The notes: a model not told the origin generated them from the letters alone. A stretch of DNA of 64,000 nt from Betaproteobacteria bacterium (GCA_027492485.1 JAPUER010000009.1:51508-115507), one strand, 5' to 3'; shown: positions 8,254 to 18,286, counted from the first letter of the stretch. A program made the numbers and translations.

Positions 8254-8855
8254 TGAAGCAGCGTGTGAATCCCCGAATGGCGGCGCGAAGCCTGATCGTT
8301 GCCGGCGCCGCCGCGACGATGGCGATGACCTTGTTGACCGGCTGCGCACCGCTGGTGATCGGCGGCGCCGCCACCGCCGTTGCAATGGCCGAAGACCGCC
8401 GCAGCACCGGGGTGTTCGTCGACGACGAGAACATCGAGAACCGCGCGCTGCTCAAGGTCAAGTCGCGCTTCGGCGACCAGGTGCACGTCAACATCACCAG
8501 CTACAACCGACAGGTGCTGATCAGCGGCGAAGCGCCGAATGAAACGGTCAAGCAAGGCGTGGAGGAGGAAGTTGGCACCGTAGCCGGCGTCAAGCGCATC
8601 TTCAACGAAATGGCGATCGGTCCGCAGGCCGGCGTATTGGCGGTCAGCAACGACACCCGTCTGACCACCATCGTCAAGACGCGCTTCCTGGAGGCCAACC
8701 GCTTCCAGTCCAATCACGTGAAAGTCGTCACCGAAGCAGGGGTTGTCTACCTGATGGGCATCGTCAAACGCAGCGAAGCGGATACCGCAGCCCAGCTTGC
8801 CAGCACCACGGCAGGGGTGAGTCGCGTGGTGCGACTGTTCGAGTACCTCGACTAA
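8253..8855 (+). CDS. dolP: BON-domain outer-membrane lipoprotein DolP (YraP)
   Basis: A 200-residue lipoprotein with a lipobox LTGC (cysteine at residue 31) and two BON domains, the first around RALLKVKSRFGDQVHVNI...GEAPNETVKQGV and the second around TTIVKTRFLEANRFQSNHVKV...GIVKRSEADTAAQLA. DolP maintains outer-membrane integrity in E. coli. A GGAGG at 8242-8246, 6 bp before the ATG at 8253, favours this start over the GTG at 8250. Final gene of the lpoA-yraN-diaA-dolP set. Confidence 0.92.
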   Translation: MKQRVNPRMAARSLIVAGAAATMAMTLLTGCAPLVIGGAATAVAMAEDRRSTGVFVDDENIENRALLKVKSRFGDQVHVNITSYNRQVLISGEAPNETVKQGVEEEVGTVAGVKRIFNEMAIGPQAGVLAVSNDTRLTTIVKTRFLEANRFQSNHVKVVTEAGVVYLMGIVKRSEADTAAQLASTTAGVSRVVRLFEYLD

Positions 8856-8956
8856 AATCCAATGCCGGTCGCACAGGGGGTGCGGCGGGATTCGCATAGA
8901 GCAACGCGCAACGCGCCGTCCGTTGGCCGCTGGCGCGCTGTTCCGGGACCACCGAT

Positions 8957-9196
8957 ATGAGCTCATCAGTTACTGTTGATCGTGAAGTCGACGCACGCGG
9001 CCTGAATTGCCCGCTGCCGATCCTGCGCACCAAGAAGGCGCTCAACGACATGTCGAGCGGGCAGGTGCTGAAGGTGACCGCAACGGACCCGGCGTCGCAG
9101 CGCGATTTCGAGGCGTTCTCCCGGCAAACCGGCAACACCCTGATCGAGCAATCGGCAGCCAACGGCGAATTCGTCTTCCTGTTGCGCCGGAAGTAA
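8957..9196 (+). CDS. tusA: TusA-family sulfurtransferase
   Basis: A 79-residue single-domain sulfur carrier. The defining motif NCPLPILRTKKAL carries the CPxP cysteine at residue 18, which receives persulfide sulfur. Members serve 2-thiouridine synthesis on tRNA or other sulfur relays, and which partner it uses cannot be told from this context. The gene stands alone, about 100 bp after dolP and convergent with the following minus-strand gene. Confidence 0.88.
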   Translation: MSSSVTVDREVDARGLNCPLPILRTKKALNDMSSGQVLKVTATDPASQRDFEAFSRQTGNTLIEQSAANGEFVFLLRRK

Positions 9197-9225
9197 CGCC
9201 GCGGCAGCACGCAGCGCGCGGCCAA

Positions 9226-10998
9226 CTACGGCCGCAGAATGCGCAGGATCGCCGCCTCGACCTGGGAATCGTTCGGCTCCAGCTTGAGCGCCTGCCGCAA
9301 CGCCGGCAGCGCATCGCGGCCGGCGCCGTTCTGGAACTGTGCCAGCCCATAGCAGCGCCATGCCTCGGCGCTGCCCGGCTGCTCCTGTGTCCACTGCCGA
9401 CAAGCGCCCAGCAGCATGCCGTAGTCGCCGCTTCGATGCGCGGCATCGGCCTGGCGGGCGAAGGCGTCGATGCGCAGACGGCGGGCATGCGCCGCATCCG
9501 CCTGTTTCGCCATTTCCGATTCGGTCAGCGACGGTGGTGGGGGTTGCGTCACTGCAACCGCCGCCGGCGGCAGTGACGCCGCTGGCGCGACCGTCGGCGG
9601 CGCTGCGACGACAGCGGCTTGCGGCCTCGCTGCGTCGACCAGAGACGGCTCGCGGTCGCCGCCGATCGGTCCGGACAGGCCGCTGCCGGCATGGGTCGCA
9701 GCCGCCGCAAGCGGCAGCCAGACGGTTTGCACGTCGCGATACCAGGCGCCACCCAACATGAGGGCGGTCGCGGTGAGCAACATCATCGCAGTGGCGACCG
9801 CCGCGACCGCGAGCGGACGCATCATCACAATCGAGTCGCCGCTCGCGTCCCAGACGGTCTCGCGATCGCGCGCTGCGCGCAGGTTGCCGGCGGCGCGCGC
9901 CAGGGTCACCGGCCAAAGGCCAAGCGAGGCGCCGGCCCACGCCGCCCGCAGCGAGCGAGCCCACGAGAGTTGCGCCGTTCCGGGCTGCACCTGATCCGCC
10001 GGTCGTGAGGCGCCAAGCACCACCACCATGCTCAACAACCACTTGCCCGGTGTGCTGCGCCAGGTGCGCAGCATCGTCGCCTCGATCGGCACCGCCAGCA
10101 GGACGACGATCATCGGGAACAACAGCGGCGAGCGCAACGCGGCAAACCAGATGTCGTTCACCGGGAGCCAAGCCTCCACGAGGGCGATAACGCCGTACAG
10201 CAGCAGCGCCAGCAGCGAGTAGTCGACCAGACGGGCCAGCAGACGCCGCCATGGATTGATCGCAGTAACGAAACCGGCCGCACTGCGTGTGAGCTCCATC
10301 AGGCGCAGCTTGAAAATCCATGCCGTGTCGTGCTGCGGTGGCGGCAATCCGATGAAGATCGAGCCCTCGCGGCGCCACTTGATGATCGCCAGCCGCGACA
10401 GGCTCGCGACCGGCGCGGCGGGCTCGCGCACACGTCCAAGCCAAAGCGCGACAGCGAACAACCCGACCGCCAGCGCCAGCGATGCGACCAGCGATGGCAT
10501 CAGGTCCCAGTGCGCGCCATCGACCAGCACTCGCACGCAAGCAAAGCCGAGCAGCAGCAACGCCAATGCAACGGCCAGCCAGAGCAATGGCGACTGCCAG
10601 CCCTTGCCATCGGGCAGCGGCGCGGCCAACGCGTCGACGCCCGGCAGTGCGCCGGGCACCGTGGCATCGACGGAGAGCTGTGAAACATCGGCGCTTTCGC
10701 CGAGTTCGCGCGAATGAGTGCTGCCGTCGCCGCCGGCGGTGTCGCGGCCGCCGATCGGCAGGCGCCAGGGGCCGCTGCCGACGCCCGGATTGAGCGCAAC
10801 ATCGTAGTCCTTACGGCGCGTTGTATTGCCGAGAATCGCGGCTGCCAGGGCGGCAAAGCGAACCGCCTCCTCGGAGTCGCCCGAGGCGTCGCGCGGTACC
10901 GCCCAGAAGCGGCGTACCACGGCGCGCACTGCCGCCTGCATTGTCGCGACAGAACTCGATGCACCGATCTCAAGCGCGTCGTAAATGCTGTTGCGCAT
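9226..10998 (-). CDS. membrane protein with degenerate J-like domain, RDD domain and TPR
   Basis: A 590-residue protein, function unknown. Residues 4-67 look like a J domain (IYDALEIGASSSVATMQAAV ... RRKDYDVAL), but the HPD tripeptide that activates DnaK is absent. Hydrophobic helices follow in the middle. An RDD domain has RLLARLVDYSLLALLLYG and a later STPGKWLLSMVVV segment. The last 60 residues are TPR-like (AEAWRCYGLAQFQNG...ALPALRQALKLEPND), after an Ala/Pro linker and a final membrane helix (VATAMMLLTATALMLGGAW). The ATG at 10998 begins the J-like domain. A longer ORF continues upstream through the terminator at 11.09 kb, so it was trimmed. Confidence 0.7.
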   Translation of the reverse strand: MRNSIYDALEIGASSSVATMQAAVRAVVRRFWAVPRDASGDSEEAVRFAALAAAILGNTTRRKDYDVALNPGVGSGPWRLPIGGRDTAGGDGSTHSRELGESADVSQLSVDATVPGALPGVDALAAPLPDGKGWQSPLLWLAVALALLLLGFACVRVLVDGAHWDLMPSLVASLALAVGLFAVALWLGRVREPAAPVASLSRLAIIKWRREGSIFIGLPPPQHDTAWIFKLRLMELTRSAAGFVTAINPWRRLLARLVDYSLLALLLYGVIALVEAWLPVNDIWFAALRSPLLFPMIVVLLAVPIEATMLRTWRSTPGKWLLSMVVVLGASRPADQVQPGTAQLSWARSLRAAWAGASLGLWPVTLARAAGNLRAARDRETVWDASGDSIVMMRPLAVAAVATAMMLLTATALMLGGAWYRDVQTVWLPLAAAATHAGSGLSGPIGGDREPSLVDAARPQAAVVAAPPTVAPAASLPPAAVAVTQPPPPSLTESEMAKQADAAHARRLRIDAFARQADAAHRSGDYGMLLGACRQWTQEQPGSAEAWRCYGLAQFQNGAGRDALPALRQALKLEPNDSQVEAAILRILRP

Positions 10999-11081
10999 GC
11001 CCGTAGTCGTGAAAACGATACCGCGATAATAGCCGCTGCATTGGCGCCGCTCGAACTTTGACGGCGCCGCGCCGACAGTGA

Positions 11082-11110
11082 CAAAAACGGCCCCGAAGGG
11101 CCGTTTTTTC
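11082..11110 (-). terminator. intrinsic terminator of the rpsP-rimM-trmD-rplS operon
   Basis: On the minus strand ACGGCCC, a TTCG tetraloop and GGGCCGT (11104-11087) are followed by a T-run, 46 bp after the rplS stop. The other strand also ends in a T-run (11104-11109), so it could work in both directions. Confidence 0.9.
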
Positions 11111-11155
11111 TTGCGACGCAGCAGATCCGCTGCGTCGGTGCGGGGCGCGCGGAAA

Positions 11156-11560
11156 CTACGCGGCAGCCGGCTTGCTGGTTTCGAGCTTCTCGCGGATACG
11201 GGCCGATTTGCCCGAACGATCGCGCAGGTAGTAGAGCTTGGCGCGGCGCACGGCACCACGGCGCTTGAGTTCGATCGACGCGATCAGCGGCGAGTACATC
11301 TGAAACGTACGCTCGACGCCTTCGCCATTGGAGATTTTGCGCACGATGAAGGAGCTGTTGAGGCCCTTGTTGCGCTTGGCGATCACCACGCCTTCATAGG
11401 CCTGCACGCGCTTGCGTTCGCCTTCAACGACGTTGACGTTGACGATCACGGTGTCGCCCGGCGCAAAGGCGGGGACGGTTTTGTTGAGACGGGCGATTTC
11501 TTCCTGTTCGAGCGTTGCGATCAGGGACTTGGTGGCGCCGCCACGAGCGGTTTTCGACAT
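11156..11560 (-). CDS. rplS: 50S ribosomal protein L19
   Basis: A 134-residue L19 protein at the 30S-50S interface. Family landmarks are [50 protein letters not shown] and [19 protein letters not shown]. Of the possible starts, the ATG at 11560 (MSKTARGG) is chosen; the longer frame to 11632 adds 24 unrelated residues. Last gene of its operon, followed by a strong terminator. Confidence 0.97.
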   Translation of the reverse strand: MSKTARGGATKSLIATLEQEEIARLNKTVPAFAPGDTVIVNVNVVEGERKRVQAYEGVVIAKRNKGLNSSFIVRKISNGEGVERTFQMYSPLIASIELKRRGAVRRAKLYYLRDRSGKSARIREKLETSKPAAA

Positions 11561-11739
11561 GTTGATTTTCCTGTGGTTGTTTTCAGAGTCCGAGAGGTGT
11601 GCGGCGGGAATCCCCGTCTGCGACGCCGACATTGCGGCGCGCTGAACACACGTCGGGTTCCGTGCGCGGCCATTTGCGGCATTGCTGCCGAAGATTCGAA
11701 ATGGCTCGACGCGCTGGAAATCAGTGCAGAAATTCTGCG

Positions 11740-12489
11740 CTAAGCCTTTGATTCTAACGCAATTTCGTCGATCAATGCACGCTCTTCGAAGGACAATTCG
11801 GCACGCGCCAGCAAATCGGGACGGCGACGCCAGGTGCGGGCCAGCGCCTGTTTCAGCCGCCAGCGCTGGATTGCCGCGTGATCGCCCCCCGAAAGCCCCG
11901 CTGGCAAAGGCTCATCGCCGCCAGTGAGCGCATACTGCGGCCAGTCGAGCCGGCCACCCTGCTCGTCGGCGAACGACTCGAATGCCGTCGATTCGTCGTC
12001 GCCCAACGCGCCCGGCAGCAGGCGCACGCAGGCGTCGATGACGACCGCCGCCGCCAGCTCGCCACCCGACAGCACGTAGTCGCCCAGCGAGACGACGGCG
12101 TCGACGTTGCCGTCGATCCAGCGCTGGTCGATGCCTTCATAGCGGCCGGCGACGAAAGTGAGATGCCGGCACTGGGCAAAGTCCCGCACGCGCGACTGCG
12201 TCAGCGGCGCGCCGTCCGGGCTCAGAAAAACCACCGTCGGCGCTGCGTCGCCGTGCCAGTCGTGCGCCGCCGCCAGCGCGCGGTCCAGCGGCGCCGGCAT
12301 CAGCACCATGCCCGGGCCCCCGGCGGCGGGGCGGGCGTCGATCGACTTGCGGGCATCGCTGGCGAAATCGTGCAGACCGAAGCCGCGCCAGCGCCAGAGC
12401 CCGCGCTCGCGTGCGCGGCCGGTCACGCCATAGTCCAGCGCGTGCTCGACGAGTTCGGGAAAGGCGGCCAGCAGGGAGACGGAGAGCAT
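11740..12489 (-). CDS. trmD: tRNA (guanine37-N1)-methyltransferase TrmD
   Basis: A 249-residue SPOUT-fold enzyme that methylates G37 of tRNAs reading CNN codons. The trefoil-knot motifs are intact: [15 protein letters not shown] and [31 protein letters not shown] near residue 60 and [12 protein letters not shown] late in the protein are also typical. It is followed by rplS after 179 bp and preceded by rimM with 24 bp between them. Confidence 0.96.
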   Translation of the reverse strand: MLSVSLLAAFPELVEHALDYGVTGRARERGLWRWRGFGLHDFASDARKSIDARPAAGGPGMVLMPAPLDRALAAAHDWHGDAAPTVVFLSPDGAPLTQSRVRDFAQCRHLTFVAGRYEGIDQRWIDGNVDAVVSLGDYVLSGGELAAAVVIDACVRLLPGALGDDESTAFESFADEQGGRLDWPQYALTGGDEPLPAGLSGGDHAAIQRWRLKQALARTWRRRPDLLARAELSFEERALIDEIALESKA

Positions 12490-12513
12490 GTGAGTGTTCG
12501 CTCTCTTCGACAG

Positions 12514-13119
12514 CTAGTCGAGACCGGCCCAGTCGACATCGACCCGCCGCGCCGCCAGATCGACCGAGCGCACGATGGCATCGACGAAGGGAATCAGCTC
12601 ATCCTCGCCGGCCCGCACCTCCGGCGGCGCCAGACGCACGCGCAGGATCGGATGGGCGCCGGCTTCGAAGATTTCAGTGATTTCACCGAACACGCGGTCG
12701 CCGTTGGTGCAGGTCAGGCCAAGCAGATCGATCCAGTAGAACTCGCCGTCGGGCAAGGGCGCGAAGGCGGCACGGTCGGCGAACACTTCCTTGTTGGTGA
12801 GTTTGGCGGCGACTTCGGGCGAATCGATGCCGGTCAACTGCGCGACGATGCTGTCGCCGTGCCGGCGCGAGCGCGCGACCTGGAATTCGCTGCTGCCGAT
12901 GGTGAGCGCTTTCGCCTTCAGCAGCGTCTGCGCGTCGGCGGAATAGGGATACAAATGCAGCGCGCCGGTCAATCCATAGGGACGACCGACTTTGGCGAGT
13001 GCAACGAGATGGCCGCGCGCAGCGGCACCGGCCACGTCCGCATCGCCTTGCGCGACGCGGGCTGCCGCCGGGCCAATGGCCGGCGACGACGGGGCGGAAT
13101 CAGCGGTGATGTTGCTCAT
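12514..13119 (-). CDS. rimM: 16S rRNA processing protein RimM
   Basis: A 201-residue 30S assembly factor that binds ribosomal protein S19. The N-terminal RimM barrel begins LVALAKVGRPYGLTGALHLY; the C-terminal PRC-barrel contains GEFYWIDLLGLTC and the ILRV...DELIPFVDAIV end. About 30 Ala-rich residues precede the domain. The ATG at 13119 (MSNITAD) is preferred to a TTG at 13140. Second gene of the rpsP operon. Confidence 0.95.
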   Translation of the reverse strand: MSNITADSAPSSPAIGPAAARVAQGDADVAGAAARGHLVALAKVGRPYGLTGALHLYPYSADAQTLLKAKALTIGSSEFQVARSRRHGDSIVAQLTGIDSPEVAAKLTNKEVFADRAAFAPLPDGEFYWIDLLGLTCTNGDRVFGEITEIFEAGAHPILRVRLAPPEVRAGEDELIPFVDAIVRSVDLAARRVDVDWAGLD

Positions 13120-13158
13120 GCCGCGCCTGCGCGGTGGCAATCACCACCCGGCTTGCAA

Positions 13159-13428
13159 TTAGGCCGCGGCGGGAGCCGCGGGTGCAGCTTTGGCCGCAAC
13201 CTTGACCAGACGGGCCACGGTGTCGGACATTTGCGCGCCCTTGCCGACCCAGTGCGTCAGGCGGTCGGAGGCGACGCGGAAGTTCTCGGCGCCTTCCTTG
13301 CCGACCGGGTTGTAGAAACCCAGACGCTCGATGAAGCGGCCATCGCGACGGTTGCGCGAATCGCTGACGACGATGTTGTAGAACGGGGCGCCTTTGGAGC
13401 CGCCACGGGACAGACGGATAACAACCAT
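13159..13428 (-). CDS. rpsP: 30S ribosomal protein S16
   Basis: An 89-residue S16 protein starting [20 protein letters not shown], with [18 protein letters not shown] and the C-terminal [20 protein letters not shown]. The C terminus adds a short Ala/Lys tail. First gene of the operon, which has a recognisable sigma-70-type promoter about 90 bp upstream. Confidence 0.97.
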   Translation of the reverse strand: MVVIRLSRGGSKGAPFYNIVVSDSRNRRDGRFIERLGFYNPVGKEGAENFRVASDRLTHWVGKGAQMSDTVARLVKVAAKAAPAAPAAA

Positions 13429-13518
13429 GAGTATTCTCTATGGACGCCCTGCACGGGCATCGGATCTGAACGCCGACGAATCAGTGACGAGCGCCGGGCT
13501 GAATTACATTAGCCTAAT

Positions 13519-13548
13519 ATTATAGCGCGGTTACGGAACATTTCTCAA
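13519..13548 (-). promoter_or_regulatory. promoter of the rpsP operon
   Basis: On the minus strand TTGAGA (13548-13543), an 18-bp spacer and a consensus TATAAT (13524-13519), ending about 90 bp upstream of the rpsP ATG. The leader of about 80 nt has no obvious gene. The 125 bp between this promoter and the next gene holds nothing recognisable. Confidence 0.7.
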
Positions 13549-13673
13549 GGCGTGATCGGTAACGGCTCAGCCCCGTCGGCAACGACTTGGCCTTACCGCA
13601 CCAGGCGCACGAACCGGTCGCGATGACCGACACCTCGTATCGCCACGACCCACTAGGACTTTCGCGGCGATCG

Positions 13674-16600
13674 TTACGGCAGGTTGATGCCGCAATGAGT
13701 CGTCAGCCATTGCCGCAACGCGCTACCGGTATTCCTGCTCGACCCCGTCAGCGACAAACCGTCGGTGAGTGCGGTATCGCGGAACCCGAGCAACGCCCTC
13801 AGCACGATCAACGCGTCTTTGCGGTCAACCACGTTGTCGCCATCAACGTCGACGAAGAGTCCGTTACGCATCGCCTCCACCGCCGCCTGAATGGCACTGG
13901 CCGTCACCGTACTTGACGGATTTTTTGCATTGGCTGTCAGGTCAACATTGGCAATCGTGTTGCCGATGTAGCGCAGCAGCAACAGCGCATCGGTGTGCGC
14001 CAGGACGACGCCGTCGTCATCAAGGTCGAGCGAGCAGGCAAGCCGGTTGCGAAGCAGGAAGACGGCAGACTGCAGTCCGACCGTGGCCGTCGCTTGATAG
14101 CTGCCGGCAATGCCATTGGCCGTCAATGCGGTGCTCGTGGCGACGCCATTGCCATCGCTGAACACGGCGTTTGCGCCGGCAAAACTGGCAGAAGCACCCG
14201 ACGCCGGCGCGGCAAACGTCACCGGCGCCGTCGCCACCGGCACTCCGGCGCCGTCCCTCACCAATACCGCGAGCGGCGACGGGAAGGTGGTATTGACGGT
14301 CGCCGATTGCGGCGTACCGGCCTGCGGCGTGACGCTGTAGCAGGCCCCGGCGTGCGCCACGATGACATCGAACGGTCTGTTCGTGATGTTGGAGAACGCG
14401 ATGTCGTCGACCTCCCAGCCCGCTCCACTGCCGCCGGTGTCGGTACCCAGTGCGAAGCGGATCAGTACGGTTTTTCCGGCATAGGTCGTCCCGAGATTGA
14501 CGCTCACCGTTTCCAGCGCGGGATAGGTCGAACTTTGCTTTACATAGCCGGACAACCCTTTGAGCGGGTTAGTGCTGCCGGTGACGAACACTGTACCGTT
14601 GTACGCCGGCGTCGCCGCGGCACCGATGTCCGTCCAGGTGCTGCCGTTGTTGATGCTGATTTGAATTTGCCCGCCGTCGTAATTGCCGCTGGCATCGAAT
14701 TCAAAGCTGAATCGATGCCGGAAAGTGAAGGAAAAATTGCCGCTGGTCGCGACAACGAGCGGCGGCGATTGCAGCCAGGTGAGTTGTGAGGTGGCGCGGT
14801 CCGGACCAACCCAGCGGTGGTCGACGCCGCTGATCGCGGTGCGCTGCCACAGCATGTCCGGCGCCGGATTGCTCAGGCTACTACCGGTGCTCCAGGCCGT
14901 GTGGCTGCTTTCGATATCGTCGCTGGACAGCTGATTGGCCTTTTGATCGGCGTTGATGCGAAACAGCGCGTGGCTGACGACAGGTCGCGTCGTGGCCAGC
15001 TGGGGGTCATCGATCGCCACGGCGATATCCGCGGTTTCAACGCCAACCGCGCCGGTGACCCGCACCGGCACCGTGACGGTGAGCGACTGTCCGGGCGCGC
15101 TGGGCGCGAACGCCACTGCCGCACCCGCGGGAAAGCCGACATGCGGGTTACTCGAACTGACGGTGCCAGTGGTCGACGACAGGTTCACCGTACCGACATT
15201 TCGCAACGCAATGCTCAGCGTTCCCGTTTCCCCGTTGTCCAGAATGTTGTCGGCATCGCAGAACGCCGGTGCGTCGGTCAGCGTCACGCTCGCCACCGAC
15301 AGCGCGCCCCCGATGACGCTGCTTTCAACCACGCCCGCGTTGGTCGACGAATAGCGGTCCGGCGACACGGCGCCCAAGCCGGCGCCACGTTTGGCGAAGC
15401 CCTCGAAGCAACGCGCGTAATCGGTCTGATCCTGCGACAGCATGGCCGCCAGCAGCGCGTCACGCGCTTCGATCATGGTTGGCGTAACCGGCGTAAGTTT
15501 GTAGCCGGCGACCAGATAGCGCTTCATGCGATCTTGCGCCTGCGCGAAACTCAGGCGCGGGCTGGCGCCCAACGTGTCGTTGAGAATATTGCTGTAGCAC
15601 TCCCAAAGCATGCTGCCCCACACTTCACCGGTGTTGTGCACTTCCGAGTTGCTCGCGCCGTCGGCGTCGAACGCCGGCGCGGGCGAGGCGGGCAGCGCCA
15701 CACCGTCGGCGATGTGCCGGAAACTCAAGGGGTTTTTACTCAGGTCGCGGGAGTAAGGATAGCGACGGATACCGTCGTAGTAACCGTTGTTCACGGCGTC
15801 TGGCGGCAAATCGGGCCCCCCGGAAAGGTAACCCGCCAACGAATAGGTGCCGGCAAAGCCGGCGTTATTCGGCAGGTTCGCGTCACTGCCCTTGACCAGC
15901 AGCAACAACGCGTGAAAATCCGCCCAGCCTTCGCCCATGCCGCTCGCCAGTTTGGTCGAAAGACCGTTGGCATTGCCCACCAAGCGGTTGCTGATGTAGT
16001 GGCCCCACTCGTGCGCGATGACGCCGTTGTCTACGGTGCCGTCGCGGTTGACGCCGACGGTGCGAGCCATCCTCGCCGTGACCGCCGTCGACGCTGCCAG
16101 CTGGCCCTTGATGGCCGCGCCGTCGCTTTGCGAAATCATCTGCGCGGCAATCGTGATCGTCGCATCCGTACCGCTCATCCCACCCGGCGAACCCGCAGCA
16201 TTATTGACAATCAGCACCGCGATCGCGCCCGCGTTTTGCGCGTTCTTTACCTTGACGACGAACGTGCAAGTGCCGCGATCGATCAGCGCAATCTTGTCGC
16301 GAACCGCATTGGCATTGCTGATCGCTGCGCAGCCGTCGGTCAGGTTGCCGGACGAGAGCGCAACAACGACGTCGGCGGACCGATCGTACGCCTGCGCGCC
16401 GAACTGCGCCATGCCGGCGGTCTTCACGCCTGCAATCGTCGCGGGAGTGAGCACTTTGGTCACCTGCGCCCCGACACCGTTCCACACATACATGCGCATG
16501 CGCGGCCGGCCGCCGTCCGCCGGCGTCGTCATGTTGGCGTTGTTGGTGCTAGCGAAATCCTGTGCCTCGGCGAATATCGGGTCGTTGCCAGCGCCGCCGC

Positions 16601-17954
16601 GACCGAAGTTGTCGCTTTGCGCATTGCCGGCGCTTTCGTTGAATCCGGCGTCGTAGTACCAATCGTGCAAATAGTTGTTCATGTAGAACAAGTTGGTCAC
16701 CGACGCCATGATCTGATCGTTCGACGCGTTGGGCAGCGACGCCGTGTCGTAGCTGCGATCAAAGGCAAGCGGCCCGGTGAGCGTGGGTCGCACATCGCCA
16801 GCCTGATAGTCGTCCGGCGACACGATGTCGGCAAACGCGTCCACGTTGTTGCCGGTGGTGGTGGTCGCGTTCGCCGGCAGCCACGGGTCATTCATGCTGA
16901 ACGGCAAGTTCTGCAACGTGATGAGGTTCGGCGTGACAAATGGCCCCTGATAGCCATCGGGTACACCGGTCGGGTGCGGGAACCCATTGCGGCCGCTGGG
17001 CGACGGCAGCGGCAGATTGCCAGCGCCCGTCTCTGCGAAAACGCGATAACTGAACGCCACGTCTGCCGTCTGATTGTTGCGAAACAGTACGCTCAAGTCC
17101 TCGGCCGACACCACGTAGGCGTAGCTGTCCAGTCCATGCGGAACAAGGCCATCGCGCACCTGGGCTTCGATGTAGTAGGCAGGTACCAGCCGCTCAGGCA
17201 AGCGGAAGAACACCGGCTTGGTGCGTAGCGCATTCGCAAGCTGCGAGCCGTCGGCACTGGATGTGTTCGATGGCAGGGTGTAATGCTGATAGCCGTCGCG
17301 ATTCTCGGTCGCGATCAGCAAATTGCCCGTGCCCGCAGCAAACGACCAATCGGCGAGTGCCGTCTCGACTGCCGACTCGGCGGAGCGTTGAAACGGCATA
17401 CTGCCGTCACCGCTAAGCACGGCGCCGCCAATGGCGACCAGGCTATTGTCTGCGCCCAGCAGCACGGTCGCATCTTCGCGGAAAACCTCAACGTCGCTGA
17501 CCCGATTGCGAAACTTGACGAGGGTGGCGCCGTTGGCCATTTTCTGCACCAACAGCGGCGGCAGCTGCGCTGCGTCCGCAGGTGCCAAGCGGTACTGCTC
17601 GCCCAAGCCCGACAGATAGGCGCGCGCAAGCGCCACCGGGTCGGATGCAGGCGCGGCAGCCGGCACGCTGGCTTTGATACGCTGCGCCTCGACACTGTCA
17701 CGTCCCCAAACAAAGGTGGGCACGCCCAGCCGGGAGTCGAAATGCGCCACACCGGACGCGCTGGCCGTCTTGGCCAGCTCACGCTGCGCTTTGCCTCCGG
17801 CAAACGGCGCGGCATCGCGAAGCGCATCGATGCCGGGCAAGCTGCGCGCGATGGCGACCGAACTCGTCGCCAAAACAAGCATCGCGAGCAATGCGCCAGA
17901 CCGCGCTCTGGAGGCGTGAAATCGACCGCGCCACTGGAAGCTTGGGTTCAGCAT
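13674..17954 (-). CDS. secreted M36 (fungalysin-type) metallopeptidase with PA domain and C-terminal dockerin-like module
   Basis: A 1426-residue exported zinc protease. A signal peptide (ALLAMLVLATSSVAIA) precedes a propeptide region. The catalytic HEWGH is at about 648-652, with the third ligand in GEGWADF (glutamate at about 675), as in M36. A PA domain is inserted before it (about 510-620; KIALIDRGTCTFVVKVKNAQ). The C-terminal part holds Ig-like/CARDB-like and MAM/jelly-roll-like stretches (GAGWEVDDIAFSN), then about 120 residues with two EF-hand-like loops, DLDDDGVVLAHTD and DVDGDNVVDRKD, ending HCGINLP. The ATG at 17954 has GGAG upstream; the longer frame to 18032 lacks a signal sequence. 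Probably a nutrient-scavenging exoprotease. Confidence 0.88.
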   Translation of the reverse strand: MLNPSFQWRGRFHASRARSGALLAMLVLATSSVAIARSLPGIDALRDAAPFAGGKAQRELAKTASASGVAHFDSRLGVPTFVWGRDSVEAQRIKASVPAAAPASDPVALARAYLSGLGEQYRLAPADAAQLPPLLVQKMANGATLVKFRNRVSDVEVFREDATVLLGADNSLVAIGGAVLSGDGSMPFQRSAESAVETALADWSFAAGTGNLLIATENRDGYQHYTLPSNTSSADGSQLANALRTKPVFFRLPERLVPAYYIEAQVRDGLVPHGLDSYAYVVSAEDLSVLFRNNQTADVAFSYRVFAETGAGNLPLPSPSGRNGFPHPTGVPDGYQGPFVTPNLITLQNLPFSMNDPWLPANATTTTGNNVDAFADIVSPDDYQAGDVRPTLTGPLAFDRSYDTASLPNASNDQIMASVTNLFYMNNYLHDWYYDAGFNESAGNAQSDNFGRGGAGNDPIFAEAQDFASTNNANMTTPADGGRPRMRMYVWNGVGAQVTKVLTPATIAGVKTAGMAQFGAQAYDRSADVVVALSSGNLTDGCAAISNANAVRDKIALIDRGTCTFVVKVKNAQNAGAIAVLIVNNAAGSPGGMSGTDATITIAAQMISQSDGAAIKGQLAASTAVTARMARTVGVNRDGTVDNGVIAHEWGHYISNRLVGNANGLSTKLASGMGEGWADFHALLLLVKGSDANLPNNAGFAGTYSLAGYLSGGPDLPPDAVNNGYYDGIRRYPYSRDLSKNPLSFRHIADGVALPASPAPAFDADGASNSEVHNTGEVWGSMLWECYSNILNDTLGASPRLSFAQAQDRMKRYLVAGYKLTPVTPTMIEARDALLAAMLSQDQTDYARCFEGFAKRGAGLGAVSPDRYSSTNAGVVESSVIGGALSVASVTLTDAPAFCDADNILDNGETGTLSIALRNVGTVNLSSTTGTVSSSNPHVGFPAGAAVAFAPSAPGQSLTVTVPVRVTGAVGVETADIAVAIDDPQLATTRPVVSHALFRINADQKANQLSSDDIESSHTAWSTGSSLSNPAPDMLWQRTAISGVDHRWVGPDRATSQLTWLQSPPLVVATSGNFSFTFRHRFSFEFDASGNYDGGQIQISINNGSTWTDIGAAATPAYNGTVFVTGSTNPLKGLSGYVKQSSTYPALETVSVNLGTTYAGKTVLIRFALGTDTGGSGAGWEVDDIAFSNITNRPFDVIVAHAGACYSVTPQAGTPQSATVNTTFPSPLAVLVRDGAGVPVATAPVTFAAPASGASASFAGANAVFSDGNGVATSTALTANGIAGSYQATATVGLQSAVFLLRNRLACSLDLDDDGVVLAHTDALLLLRYIGNTIANVDLTANAKNPSSTVTASAIQAAVEAMRNGLFVDVDGDNVVDRKDALIVLRALLGFRDTALTDGLSLTGSSRNTGSALRQWLTTHCGINLP

Positions 17955-18053
17955 GGAGACTCCTTTTGCCGCAGCATGCCGGAGCGGCGCGCCGAGCGCG
18001 CGATTGTGGCAAATCGGACACCTCCGATGCAACTATTGTGAAATTCCGGAAGC

Positions 18054-18168
18054 AACTTTTCGCCTCAAGCGCCACTGCATATTGGCGTAAACGTGAAATG
18101 CCGCGAAGTCGACTTTCGATAAAAATGCGCACTGAACCAAGCAGCAACGCGCATAAATCGGAAAAGCT
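18054..18168. repeat. dispersed 115-bp palindromic element, copy 2
   Basis: Left end AACTTTTCGCC (one base off the AGCTTTT consensus), right end GGAAAAGCT, centre AAGTCGACTT with GTCGAC at 18108-18113; the element midpoint is 18111. It lies 100 bp upstream of the M36 protease start, so on the minus strand it may sit in that gene's leader or promoter region. Confidence 0.8.
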
Positions 18169-18286
18169 GTTGTCGCACGATACCCGCTGTCGCAATTCAG
18201 CGACGCATTTGTGACGCTGCTACAACAGACCCGGAGCAGTGTCGTTTTGCCTTTCGGCGGGCTTTTTTTGCGGAAAACCCTGTGGC

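Noticed and set aside
14817-17228. An 803-codon open frame on the plus strand
   Set aside because: It is antisense to the M36 protease gene, whose active-site motifs and domain order are clear; the plus-strand frame has no recognisable domain.
18241-18275. A possible intrinsic terminator (GCCTTTCGGCGGGC then T7) before the small-RNA promoter
   Set aside because: Only a 3-bp GCC/GGC stem can be formed next to the T-run, too weak to call.
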